This document shows positions 1 through 6,409 of a stretch of 9,171 bases of DNA, piece by piece. Location: NCBI GenBank assembly GCA_017390225.1, contig JAFPCL010000201.1:1-9171 (forward strand), in the 5' to 3' direction. The DNA comes from Clostridia bacterium. Lineage in GTDB: Bacteria > Bacillota > Clostridia > CAKSNL01 > HGM11501. The notes below the pieces were generated by a model, which was given only the letters and a program-made list of their open reading frames with translations, did no database searches and had not been told where the DNA came from. The stretch's first letter is position 1, and each line of letters opens with the position of its first letter. The position numbers were made by a program, and so were the translations under genes.

Positions 1-50
1 AGCCGTGTATTACCTCTGTTTTTTCCAAAAAACCGTGGATAACTCACTTG

Positions 51-67
51 TATACATAAAATGTATA
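51..67. repeat. Perfect 17-bp palindrome, possible operator
   Basis: TATACAT, a 3-nt AAA spacer, then ATGTATA form a perfect 7-bp inverted repeat in the AT-rich region upstream of the nfeD-like gene. It lies about 90 nt upstream of that gene's -35 box. That is far for a simple repressor of this promoter, so it may serve an unseen leftward gene or have arisen by chance in AT-rich DNA. The rest of 1-155 shows no convincing gene. Confidence 0.3.
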
Positions 68-155
68 TTGTGCATTTTCACTTCTCTTTTTTGTCAAAAT
101 TCTTGCTGTTTTTACTTTTTGAAAAAATTAATATCGTTTTTTTCACTTTGTGATA

Positions 156-184
156 TTGAAAAGTCAACTTACATATGCTATACT
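156..184 (+). promoter_or_regulatory. Sigma-A-type promoter of the nfeD/paraslipin operon
   Basis: A -35 box TTGAAA (156-161) and a -10 box TATACT (179-184) are separated by exactly 17 nt. A TG one base before the -10 box (176-177) gives an extended -10 motif. Transcription would begin near 190, leaving a leader of about 19 nt before the start codon. This is one of the two clearest promoters in the window. Confidence 0.75.
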
Positions 185-199
185 TAAATCAACCTAAAG

Positions 200-206
200 A
201 AAGGAG
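200..206 (+). promoter_or_regulatory. Ribosome binding site with unusually short spacing
   Basis: AAAGGAG ends only 2 nt before the ATG at 209. The TTG two codons later, at 215, would have an 8-nt spacer, which is the usual distance in this window (7-8 nt elsewhere). Translation may therefore start at TTG 215, shortening the protein by two residues. Confidence 0.5.
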
Positions 207-208
207 TC

Positions 209-637
209 ATGAAATTGATTTGGTTAATTGTATTCGGTATCAGTCTGGTTGTTGAGTTCATGGTTCCCGGTCTCATCAGCATCTGGTTCGCCCTTGGTTC
301 TTTGGTCGCTTATGTTACTTACCTTGTTCATTTGCCTGTTGGCGTGCAAATTGCGTGTTTTATTATCACAAGTTTTGCCGCCATCCTCTGTTCTCGTCCT
401 TTGGCAAAGAAGTTGCAAGGCAAAAAAAGTGCAACCAACGCCGACCGCATGATTGGTCAAACCGGCATTGTCACAACGGATATTGATCCTATCGAAAACA
501 CGGGACAAGTCAAAGTATTGGGGCAAATCTGGTCTGCCGCCTCTGAATCCGGCACGCCGATTGCAAAGGATCGTTTGGTCACGGTTCTGGAAATCAAAGG
601 GGTCAAGCTCATTGTTAAAGAAAATTCTCAAAATTAG
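209..637 (+). CDS. NfeD-like membrane protein, short form
   Basis: This 142-residue protein has hydrophobic N-terminal segments (about residues 3-24, 26-44 and 46-62), a short basic linker, and a C-terminal beta-rich domain (about 80-138). That domain resembles the NfeD OB-fold: an MIGQTGIV opening, GQVKVLGQIWSA, and a closing VTVLEIKGVKLIV strand pair. Short NfeD proteins usually sit next to SPFH-family genes and are thought to act with them in membrane microdomains, and that is the arrangement here, with the paraslipin gene 15 nt downstream. The OB domain is predicted to be cytosolic. It lacks the N-terminal ClpP-like serine protease domain of long NfeD proteins. The start is either ATG 209 or TTG 215. 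Confidence 0.85.
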   Translation: MKLIWLIVFGISLVVEFMVPGLISIWFALGSLVAYVTYLVHLPVGVQIACFIITSFAAILCSRPLAKKLQGKKSATNADRMIGQTGIVTTDIDPIENTGQVKVLGQIWSAASESGTPIAKDRLVTVLEIKGVKLIVKENSQN

Positions 638-652
638 TAGGAGGTAATATTT

Positions 653-1597
653 ATGCCCGGTTTATTCATTGCTATCATTGCTATTTTATTCGTTATTTTA
701 ATTTCCTGTATCAAAATCGTTCCGCAGGCACATATTTTCGTTGTCGAACGCTTGGGTGCTTATCACGATTCCTGGTCTGTGGGTCTTCACCTGAAGCTTC
801 CTTTCCTGGATCGTGTGGCACGAGATGTCAGCCTCAAGGAAAAGGTTGCCGACTTCCAGCCGCAGGCTGTTATCACCAAGGATAACGTCACCATGAAGAT
901 CGATACGGTTGTCTACTATCAGATCACCGATGCCAAGCTCTTCACCTACGGTGTAGAAAACCCCATCGCCGCTATTGAAAACTTGACGGCTACCACGCTT
1001 CGTAACATCATTGGTGATTTGGAACTCGACGAAACCCTCACATCTCGTGACACCATCAACACCAAAATGCGCGCCATCTTGGATGAAGCTACCGACCCCT
1101 GGGGCATCAAAATCAATCGTGTGGAACTGAAAAACATCATTCCGCCCAGCGAAATCCAGGACGCCATGGAAAAGCAGATGAAAGCAGAACGTGAACGCCG
1201 TGAAGCGATCCTGCGCGCCGAAGGTGATAAGAAGAGTGCCATTTTGGTGGCAGAAGGTGAAAAGCAGAGCGCCATTCTGCGCGCCGAAGCTGAAAAAGAA
1301 AGTGCTATCCTGCGCGCCGAAGCTAAAAAAGAAGCCGCCATTCGTGAAGCAGAAGGTCAGGCCGTTGCCATCCTTAAAATCCAGCAGGCCACAGCAGACG
1401 GTCTTCGTCTTCTGAACGAATCCAACCCCACGGAAGCGGTTCTCACCATTCGCGCCTTGGAAGCCTTCACAAAAGCCGCCAACGGCAAAGCAACCAAGAT
1501 TATCATCCCTTCCAACATCCAGGGCTTAGCAGGGCTTGCAACCTCCTTAAAAGAGGTCATTTCCGAGCCGCAAGACACCGAAACTCCGAACGAATAA
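653..1597 (+). CDS. SPFH/Band 7 (stomatin, paraslipin-type) membrane protein
   Basis: This 314-residue protein starts with one hydrophobic anchor (about residues 3-22). A Band 7/SPFH domain follows (about 23-175) with the typical VPQAHIFVVERLGAY opening, VTKDNVTM-like segment and WGIKINRVELKNI. Next is a charged coiled coil (about 176-240) and a C-terminal tail containing IIIPSNIQG, close to paraslipins and QmcA/YbbK proteins. Such proteins form membrane-bound oligomers and organise membrane domains. The exact role is unknown. The coiled coil is built of five 11-residue units. An AGGAGG site (639-644) with an 8-nt spacer supports the ATG at 653. It is the last gene of the operon with the NfeD-like gene and ends 22 nt before a bidirectional terminator. 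Confidence 0.92.
   Translation: MPGLFIAIIAILFVILISCIKIVPQAHIFVVERLGAYHDSWSVGLHLKLPFLDRVARDVSLKEKVADFQPQAVITKDNVTMKIDTVVYYQITDAKLFTYGVENPIAAIENLTATTLRNIIGDLELDETLTSRDTINTKMRAILDEATDPWGIKINRVELKNIIPPSEIQDAMEKQMKAERERREAILRAEGDKKSAILVAEGEKQSAILRAEAEKESAILRAEAKKEAAIREAEGQAVAILKIQQATADGLRLLNESNPTEAVLTIRALEAFTKAANGKATKIIIPSNIQGLAGLATSLKEVISEPQDTETPNE
1202..1366 (+). repeat. In-frame 33-bp tandem repeat in the paraslipin coiled coil
   Basis: Five consecutive units of 33 bp encode 11-residue repeats of the form xAILRAEgeKx. The AI core recurs at residues 185, 196, 207, 218 and 229. The DNA itself is also similar, with CTGCGCGCCGAAG present in three units. An 11-residue period fits a right-handed hendecad coiled coil. 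Related repeats are common in paraslipins, so the repeat fits the family; what may vary is unit number. Confidence 0.85.
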
Positions 1598-1619
1598 TCT
1601 TTAAAATCGTATAACCCAC

Positions 1620-1657
1620 AAAAAAGGCTGTCCCTCCAAAAAGGAACAGCCTTTTTT
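1620..1657. terminator. Bidirectional intrinsic terminator between convergent operons
   Basis: AAAAAAGGCTGT pairs with ACAGCCTTTTTT. The inner TCC and GGA can pair around an AAAAA loop, with a small CCC bulge. The A-run on one side and T-run on the other let it act on both strands. It lies 23 nt after the paraslipin stop and 10 nt after the end of the flavodiiron gene on the opposite strand, so it closes both operons. Confidence 0.9.
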
Positions 1658-1667
1658 ATATGCTTTT

Positions 1668-2822
1668 TTAGCCCAACAGCTCTTTTGCCAAAGCTTCAAT
1701 TTCCGCCATGTTGCCTTCGGAAACGGCAGATTTAATATGCACGTTATTTTCCGTGAAAGTGAGATTCTTGGATTTTTCCAGAAGGGCACGAATCGTCTTT
1801 TCTGCCATGGAAGCCCATGTGCCGTTTTCGATGATGCCGATGGTTCTGTTCTGGTAGTTCCGTTCTGTTAAATGATGGAGGAACTCCAGCATAAAGGGGA
1901 AAATTCCACCATTGTAGGTCGTGGTGGCAAGAACGATTTTCCCGTAGCGGAAAGCGTCTTCCACGGCTTCTGCCATATCGCATCGTGCCAGATTGTTGAC
2001 AACTACTTTGGGGGATCCGCCTTGTTCTAAAGCTTCTTTTAAAAGCATCACTGCTTTTTCTGTGTTGCCGTAGACCGAAGTGTAGAAAAGAGCAATCCCT
2101 TCGGATTCCACGCCGTAGCTTGTCCATGTATTGTATAAATCCAGATAGTAGCCTAAATTCTCCGTCAGCACCGGGCCGTGCAGGGGGCAGATTCTTTGAA
2201 TATCCAGCCCTGCGGCTTTTTTAAGAAGTGCCTGTGCCTGTGCGCCGTATTTGCCGACAATGCCAAAATAGTAGCGGCGTGCCTCGCATGCCCAGTCTTC
2301 ATCGGCATCCGTTGTGCCGAATTTACCGAAAGCATCGGCGGAAAAGAGCGTTTTGGTTGTGCTTTCATAGCTGACGATGACCTCAGGCCAATGCACCATG
2401 GGGGCTGTGACAAAGGTTAAGGTGTGCTTGCCCAGCTCCAAGGTGTCGCCTTCTCCGACAACCACTTGACGGTCTTTATAGTCCGTGCCGAAGAATTGTT
2501 GCATCATCACAAAGGATTTCGCATTGGACACGATTTTTGCCTGGGGATATGCCTGCATAAAAACATCAATATTGGCTGAGTGGTCGGGCTCCATGTGGTG
2601 CACTACCAGATAATCCGGTGCTTTGTCTTTTAAGATGGCACGGATATTGCTCATCCACTCTTCCGTGAAAGCTTTATCCACCGTATCTAAAACTGCGATT
2701 TTATCGCTCATCACAAGATACGAATTATATGCCATGCCGCGCTCGACCATGTATTGCCCTTCAAACAGGTCAATCTCCTCGTCGTTCACGCCAATCCAAA
2801 AAATTCCGTCTGTTACATCCAT
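1668..2822 (-). CDS. fprA: Flavodiiron protein (A-type flavoprotein; O2/NO reductase)
   Basis: This 384-residue protein has the two-domain layout of flavodiiron proteins. The N-terminal metallo-beta-lactamase-like domain (about 1-240) carries the di-iron ligands: HHMEPDH (H76, E78, D80), H144 in MVHWPE, D163 in FSADAFG, and H215 in CPLHGP. The C-terminal flavodoxin-like domain (about 243-384) has the FMN phosphate loop YTSVYGNTEKA. These enzymes reduce O2 to water, and some reduce NO, in the cytoplasm of anaerobes, usually with electrons from rubredoxin. The rubredoxin gene lies 17 nt upstream, which matches that pairing. There is no fused rubredoxin or flavin-reductase domain, so it is the simple class A form. 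It is the last gene of the operon, just before the terminator. An AGAGGA element precedes the ATG. Confidence 0.95.
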   Translation of the reverse strand: MDVTDGIFWIGVNDEEIDLFEGQYMVERGMAYNSYLVMSDKIAVLDTVDKAFTEEWMSNIRAILKDKAPDYLVVHHMEPDHSANIDVFMQAYPQAKIVSNAKSFVMMQQFFGTDYKDRQVVVGEGDTLELGKHTLTFVTAPMVHWPEVIVSYESTTKTLFSADAFGKFGTTDADEDWACEARRYYFGIVGKYGAQAQALLKKAAGLDIQRICPLHGPVLTENLGYYLDLYNTWTSYGVESEGIALFYTSVYGNTEKAVMLLKEALEQGGSPKVVVNNLARCDMAEAVEDAFRYGKIVLATTTYNGGIFPFMLEFLHHLTERNYQNRTIGIIENGTWASMAEKTIRALLEKSKNLTFTENNVHIKSAVSEGNMAEIEALAKELLG

Positions 2823-2839
2823 GTTCCTATCCTCTTTTC

Positions 2840-2995
2840 TTATTCTTCAGAAAAATTATCTTTGCCTACACTGCACAGAGGGCATACCCAATCCTCGGGC
2901 AAATCTTCCCATTTCGTGCCGGGGGCAATGCCATTATCGGGATCGCCGATGGCTTCATCATAAACATAACCGCAAACATCACATACATACTTCAT
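2840..2995 (-). CDS. Rubredoxin
   Basis: This 51-residue protein is a classical rubredoxin. The single iron is bound by C5 and C8 (CDVCG) and C38 and C41 (CPLC), and the family core GDPDNGIAPGTKWEDLPEDW lies between them. It is a small cytosolic one-electron carrier. Its position directly upstream of the flavodiiron gene identifies the likely electron acceptor. The start at 2995 is chosen because a perfect AAGGAGG lies 8 nt before it and the protein then begins MKYVC, as is normal. An upstream in-frame ATG at 3022 would add nine charged residues and overlap the ZIP gene, so it is unlikely to be used. Confidence 0.96.
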   Translation of the reverse strand: MKYVCDVCGYVYDEAIGDPDNGIAPGTKWEDLPEDWVCPLCSVGKDNFSEE

Positions 2996-3003
2996 TTTTT
3001 CTT

Positions 3004-3010
3004 CCTCCTT
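3004..3010 (-). promoter_or_regulatory. Ribosome binding site that fixes the rubredoxin start
   Basis: AAGGAGG on the minus strand lies in the 19-nt gap between the ZIP stop codon (3015-3017) and the ATG at 2995, with an 8-nt spacer. It supports the 51-residue form over the longer reading frame. Confidence 0.85.
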
Positions 3011-3014
3011 AAAT

Positions 3015-3773
3015 TTAACCAATATAATAATCCATCATCAGCATCAAGCAAAATCCGAACAATAGTGCGTAGGTTGAACCACGCTCTCCCCCATGGGCAT
3101 GGGTTTCGGGAATCATCTCATCGCTGATTACATACAGCATCGTACCGCCCGCAAAGGCAAGGGCAAAGGGCAGGATACTGCCCGAAAAGCTGACGGCAAA
3201 ATAGCCCAAAAACGTGCCGACCACTTCGACCACACCGGTCATCGCCGCAATCAAAAGGGTGCGGCTACGGCTGATGCCTGCCGCCAACATGGGGGTGATA
3301 ATCACCATACCTTCCGGAATGTTTTGCAGTGCGATACCGCCGGCAATAACCAAGGCTTCCGCCATATTTTCCGTGCCGAAGCCGACACCGGCGGCAATGC
3401 CTTCGGGCAAATTGTGAATGGCAATTGCCATAACGAATAATAAAACCTTAGATAGTTTTTCGTTTTTCCCCGGATGATCTTCAATCTCCACACCGGATAG
3501 TTTATGTAAGTGCGGCACCAATTTATCCATAAGATTCAAAATCAAAGCACCCGAAAACACACCGGCAACCGTGACAAGCACGGAAAACCTTCCACCGTAG
3601 GATAAAGACGGCTCAACAAGCCCGAATACGGCGGCGCACAGCATCACACCGGCGGCAAAGGATAAAATAAGGTCTGAGAATCTGTGGGATAAATGCTTGA
3701 AAGCAAAGCCGATGAGCGCACCGATTACGGTCGCACTGCCGACGCCCAATGCCGTTAAAAAAACCATGGTCAT
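3015..3773 (-). CDS. ZIP-family divalent metal transporter (GufA/ZupT-like)
   Basis: This 252-residue, highly hydrophobic protein has about eight membrane segments. The ZIP metal-site motif HNLPEG is at residues 120-125, and a second, QNIPEG, at 150-155. SDEMIPETHAH (from about 217) near the end also fits the family. Q150 in the second motif is the form seen in GufA-like members, where other ZIPs have His. These proteins move Zn2+, Fe2+, Mn2+ or related ions into the cytoplasm; the metal cannot be assigned from sequence. A histidine-containing loop (HLHKLSG...DHPGK, about 88-103) lies between segments 3 and 4. The ATG overlaps the thiamine pyrophosphokinase stop as ATGA. An AAGGAGG site 7 nt upstream allows independent initiation. 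Iron supply for the neighbouring rubredoxin, flavodiiron and FTR-like proteins is a possible reason for the linkage, but this is inference. Confidence 0.9.
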   Translation of the reverse strand: MTMVFLTALGVGSATVIGALIGFAFKHLSHRFSDLILSFAAGVMLCAAVFGLVEPSLSYGGRFSVLVTVAGVFSGALILNLMDKLVPHLHKLSGVEIEDHPGKNEKLSKVLLFVMAIAIHNLPEGIAAGVGFGTENMAEALVIAGGIALQNIPEGMVIITPMLAAGISRSRTLLIAAMTGVVEVVGTFLGYFAVSFSGSILPFALAFAGGTMLYVISDEMIPETHAHGGERGSTYALLFGFCLMLMMDYYIG

Positions 3774-4416
3774 ACAGCTTCCTCCTTCATAAGTCGCTCG
3801 ATCAGATGCACAGGGCTCTCATGCCACAACACGCACAATGCGCCTTTTTCTACCGATACGGAAAAAGCCTCGCCTGTGCTTTCATTGCTGACACCCAAGG
3901 GAAAATCTGCCGTGAGTCGTGCATTTTGAAGCGTGTACTTCAAATGCGAAAGACAAACGCCCTCTGCATCACCTTCAGCGGCGAAGACGGATACATAATT
4001 TTTTTCTTCGTTGGCAACAACAAGTGCTTCATTATATATGGCTGTTGCAACGATACCGTCCCCTACAAGATATGCACGTTTCCCTCTTTTTGCCGCATAA
4101 AGAAGTGTTTGCAAATTGGCAAGGGTATGGTCGAGCCTTCCGCCCATACCGCCATAGAGAACAAAAGTGTCACAGCCTTTTCCATGCCGCGGCGCAGTGC
4201 CAAAAGCATGTCCGTGTCGTCCTTCTCCGAAGGATGGCGCTCTGTGTTTTCCCCTGCGGGCACATATCCCAAAGAGTCGAAATCACCGACAATCAAATCC
4301 GGAAGAACGCCTTTTTTCTGCAGTGTTTCCACGCCTTTGTCTGCCGCTATGACAAATCCCTTTTGAATCACTACATCGGGATCGGGCATAGCTCCGACAA
4401 TATAGCAAATGCTCAT
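3770..4416 (-). pseudogene. thiN: Thiamine pyrophosphokinase, interrupted by a -1 frameshift
   Basis: The two halves lie in different frames. The N-terminal half, from the ATG at 4416, has AADKG, PDLIVGDFDS and EKDDTDMLLAL. The C-terminal half has YGGMGGRLDHTLANLQTLL and the FPLGVSNES region. Thiamine pyrophosphokinase makes thiamine diphosphate from thiamine and ATP. Joined after K80 (about 4177-4181, a run of four T on the plus strand), they give a 215-residue protein of normal length and motif order. One missing A (minus strand) in GGAAAAGGC would explain the break. Without correction, the first frame runs on to a stop at 4063. The start overlaps the thioredoxin stop as ATGA and the end overlaps the ZIP start as ATGA, both suggesting translational coupling. 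The cause may be a true mutation, a sequencing or assembly error, or, less likely, programmed frameshifting. Confidence 0.88.
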
Positions 4417-4724
4417 GACAACAGCGACAAAATCGCTTCTTTGGATTGCACACCCGTCGTTTGGTTTGCGATTTTTCCGTCTTTGACTACAACGAGGGTG
4501 GGAATCACGGCAATGCGGAAGCTTTGTGCCAGCTCCGGCTCATCATCGACGTTGACTTTGCCGACCTTAAAAGCACCGTTTGCACTTTCTTCCACTTCTT
4601 CCACCACAGGCGCAATCATGCGGCAAGGGCCGCACCAAGTTGCCCAGAAATCCAAAAGCACGGGAACATTGGATTCCAGCACTTCCTTTTGAAAATTATC
4701 TTTGGTAATCGTAATCACAGCCAT
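4413..4724 (-). CDS. trxA: Thioredoxin
   Basis: This 103-residue protein has the thioredoxin active site WCGPC (in FWATWCGPCRM), the cis-proline segment VIPTLVV and a normal family length. It reduces disulfides in cytosolic proteins. An AGGAGG site 8 nt before the ATG overlaps the stop codon (TAG) of the upstream FTR-like gene, 12 nt away. This supports coupled translation and a working relationship: the FTR-like protein is a plausible reductant for this thioredoxin. No NADPH-dependent thioredoxin reductase gene is visible in the window. The stop overlaps the next start as ATGA. Confidence 0.96.
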   Translation of the reverse strand: MAVITITKDNFQKEVLESNVPVLLDFWATWCGPCRMIAPVVEEVEESANGAFKVGKVNVDDEPELAQSFRIAVIPTLVVVKDGKIANQTTGVQSKEAILSLLS

Positions 4725-4736
4725 TGTAAATTCCTC

Positions 4737-4934
4737 CTATTTTTCTTTATAGTATAACATACAGTGACAAAAGCCTTCAAATTCGGGATCGGCAATCTGC
4801 TCTTTGAATTCACGGCACATACACTTGGTATCTTCCGTTTTTTCTATGCGACAGGGACAATAACCACCTTTGGCAGCAAGCCCTTCACGAACAGCTTTTA
4901 CCACTTCTTTATCTTCATTTTCACGAATTTTCAT
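4737..4934 (-). CDS. Ferredoxin-thioredoxin reductase catalytic-subunit-like protein
   Basis: This 65-residue protein carries six cysteines in three CxC pairs: CPC (C26, C28), CMC (C38, C40) and CHC (C56, C58). This is the pattern of the FTR catalytic subunit, which holds a 4Fe-4S cluster next to a redox disulfide and passes electrons from ferredoxin to thioredoxin. By analogy with the plant enzyme, C26, C38, C40 and C56 would bind the cluster and C28 and C58 form the disulfide. The spacing differs from the plant form: 9 and 15 residues between pairs, against 16 and 8. No variable subunit is nearby. A GAGGTGA site 6 nt upstream supports the ATG at 4934. It overlaps the protease gene by 14 nt and lies 12 nt before thioredoxin. 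Confidence 0.85.
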   Translation of the reverse strand: MKIRENEDKEVVKAVREGLAAKGGYCPCRIEKTEDTKCMCREFKEQIADPEFEGFCHCMLYYKEK

Positions 4935-6336
4935 TCGACGTCACCTCTATTTGAAACTCTCGGACATCGCACAAAGGGTGCATATCCGTCCATATATATA
5001 ATTTCACGGTTTTGGCGTTTTTTGATGCCAGAAAAGTTTTGGATATAGCGGCATTTCCTGTTTGGTACAACAATTGACGATTGAGCATACGTGCATTTTC
5101 ATCGTAGGTTTCGAAAATCACAAACGGATGGATTTCTTCTGTTTTGGGAAGCTCAATGCAAACGCCCAATGTGTCTTCTATAAGCACAAGTTCTCTTGCT
5201 TGACACAAAAGCCGATTGGCGGCAATTGCTTCTTCTTCGGACAATGACAGCACAGAAAGGAGCGCGGCTTTGGCATTGACGTAGCCGTAGCCGTAATAAT
5301 CATCACGCCCGATATCCCCTGCATCCGTTGCCGTTTTTTCAAGAACGGCTTTGACTTGCTGTGCCGTAAGCGTCGGTGCTGCTGCCTTGAGCATGGCACA
5401 CACACCTGCGACAATGGGAGATGCAAAGGACGTGCCGCTGTAGGACGTGCCGTACATATCGTTGCCTGCATTGGATGTGGAAGCAATATAGCTTCCCGGT
5501 GCCGCAACGGTGACTTTATCGTTGCGCACGGAGCTTTGCGCAATCACACCCATGGCATTGCAGGAGCCAACGGAAATACAGTTGTCGTAACTCGCAGGAT
5601 AATAATAAGATGTGCCGTCTTCGTTGCCGGCGGCACTGACAACAACAATGCCTGCGGCAATGGCTTTTTCCACAGCGGCCTTTTCCAATGCATTTTCGCC
5701 TTTGCCGCCCAAGCTCATATTGATCACATCTGCGCCCTGTGCTATGGCAAACTCAATGGCTTTGGCAACATGGGAGGCGGAAATGCCCCCGGATGCTTTC
5801 ACCACAGCAATGGGAAGAATCTTCACGTCGAAATTTCCTGCCACACCGACGGCACCCAAGTCGTTTGCCGCGGCGGCAACAAGACCACACACCGCTGTGC
5901 CGTGATTAAAATTGTCTACAACATCGGTAGAATCATAAACCACATTATATCCCGTGAGCAAGCGATCTTTTAAATCTTCATGATACACATTACAGCCCGA
6001 ATCGATGACCGCAACGATAACGGGTTCGCCCACTTGCTGATGCGGTGCAAAATTCCAAGCCTCAGAAGCATGAATCAGCTCGTATGCCATCTGCACCTGC
6101 ATATACATGGGATCACTCGGCACAGCCATCAGATATCGTTCATCATCCGGCTCGGCTTGCACGCCGGGATGTCGTGCATTATAAATATTTGCATATTCTT
6201 CTGCCGATATACCCTCAGGAACTACCAAAGATTGGATTTCACCGTCTAACGCACGAAAGGCAATATATTCTTCGGCAAAAGCCGACAGAGAAAAAATGGT
6301 ATAAATCGTCAAAAGCAGAATAATCAGCTTTTTCAT
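4921..6336 (-). CDS. Secreted subtilisin-like (S8 family) serine protease
   Basis: This 471-residue protein begins with a signal peptide (MKK, hydrophobic core to about residue 19, likely cleavage after SAFA at residue 21). A short pro-region follows, including the typical AVPSDPMY...SEAW segment (71-94). The S8 catalytic domain (about 105-360) has all key residues: D112 in AVIDSG, H145 in NHGTAV, N238 of the oxyanion hole in SAAGN, and S303 in GTSFASP. A C-terminal region of about 110 residues (360-471) has no motif I recognise. There is no sortase signal or S-layer anchor, so it is probably released or loosely held outside the membrane. It is the first gene of the minus-strand operon and overlaps the FTR-like gene by 14 nt. 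An AAAGGTG site precedes the ATG. No clear promoter lies in the 73-nt gap upstream, only a weak candidate near the end of the ABC gene. Confidence 0.93.
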   Translation of the reverse strand: MKKLIILLLTIYTIFSLSAFAEEYIAFRALDGEIQSLVVPEGISAEEYANIYNARHPGVQAEPDDERYLMAVPSDPMYMQVQMAYELIHASEAWNFAPHQQVGEPVIVAVIDSGCNVYHEDLKDRLLTGYNVVYDSTDVVDNFNHGTAVCGLVAAAANDLGAVGVAGNFDVKILPIAVVKASGGISASHVAKAIEFAIAQGADVINMSLGGKGENALEKAAVEKAIAAGIVVVSAAGNEDGTSYYYPASYDNCISVGSCNAMGVIAQSSVRNDKVTVAAPGSYIASTSNAGNDMYGTSYSGTSFASPIVAGVCAMLKAAAPTLTAQQVKAVLEKTATDAGDIGRDDYYGYGYVNAKAALLSVLSLSEEEAIAANRLLCQARELVLIEDTLGVCIELPKTEEIHPFVIFETYDENARMLNRQLLYQTGNAAISKTFLASKNAKTVKLYIWTDMHPLCDVREFQIEVTSNENS

Positions 6337-6344
6337 AGTGCACC

Positions 6345-6395
6345 TTTCTTTTTTTAAAATAAATAAACGGACGGAGATAAGTCCACCGCCCGTTT
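6345..6395 (-). terminator. Intrinsic terminator after the ABC ATPase gene
   Basis: AAACGGGCGG pairs with CCGTCCGTTT on the minus strand (10 bp with one G-T wobble; plus positions 6386-6395 and 6365-6374) around an 11-nt loop. An AT-rich, T-containing tail follows. It starts 15 nt after the gene's stop and fills most of the gap before the protease gene, so the protease operon either depends on readthrough or has a promoter not clearly seen. Confidence 0.75.
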
Positions 6396-6409
6396 GATTT
6401 TATTTTAGA

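Noticed and set aside
34..42. DnaA-box-like sequence (TTATCCACG on the minus strand)
   Set aside because: One mismatch from the consensus, a single copy, and no origin-linked genes nearby; likely chance.
5..187. 60-codon plus-strand frame at the left edge
   Set aside because: Low-complexity Phe/Cys/Lys-rich translation from AT-rich DNA, no ribosome site, and it runs through the nfeD promoter.
946..1341. 131-codon minus-strand frame opposite the paraslipin gene
   Set aside because: Ser/Ala/Arg-rich mirror of the coiled-coil repeat with no ribosome site; a shadow of the real gene.
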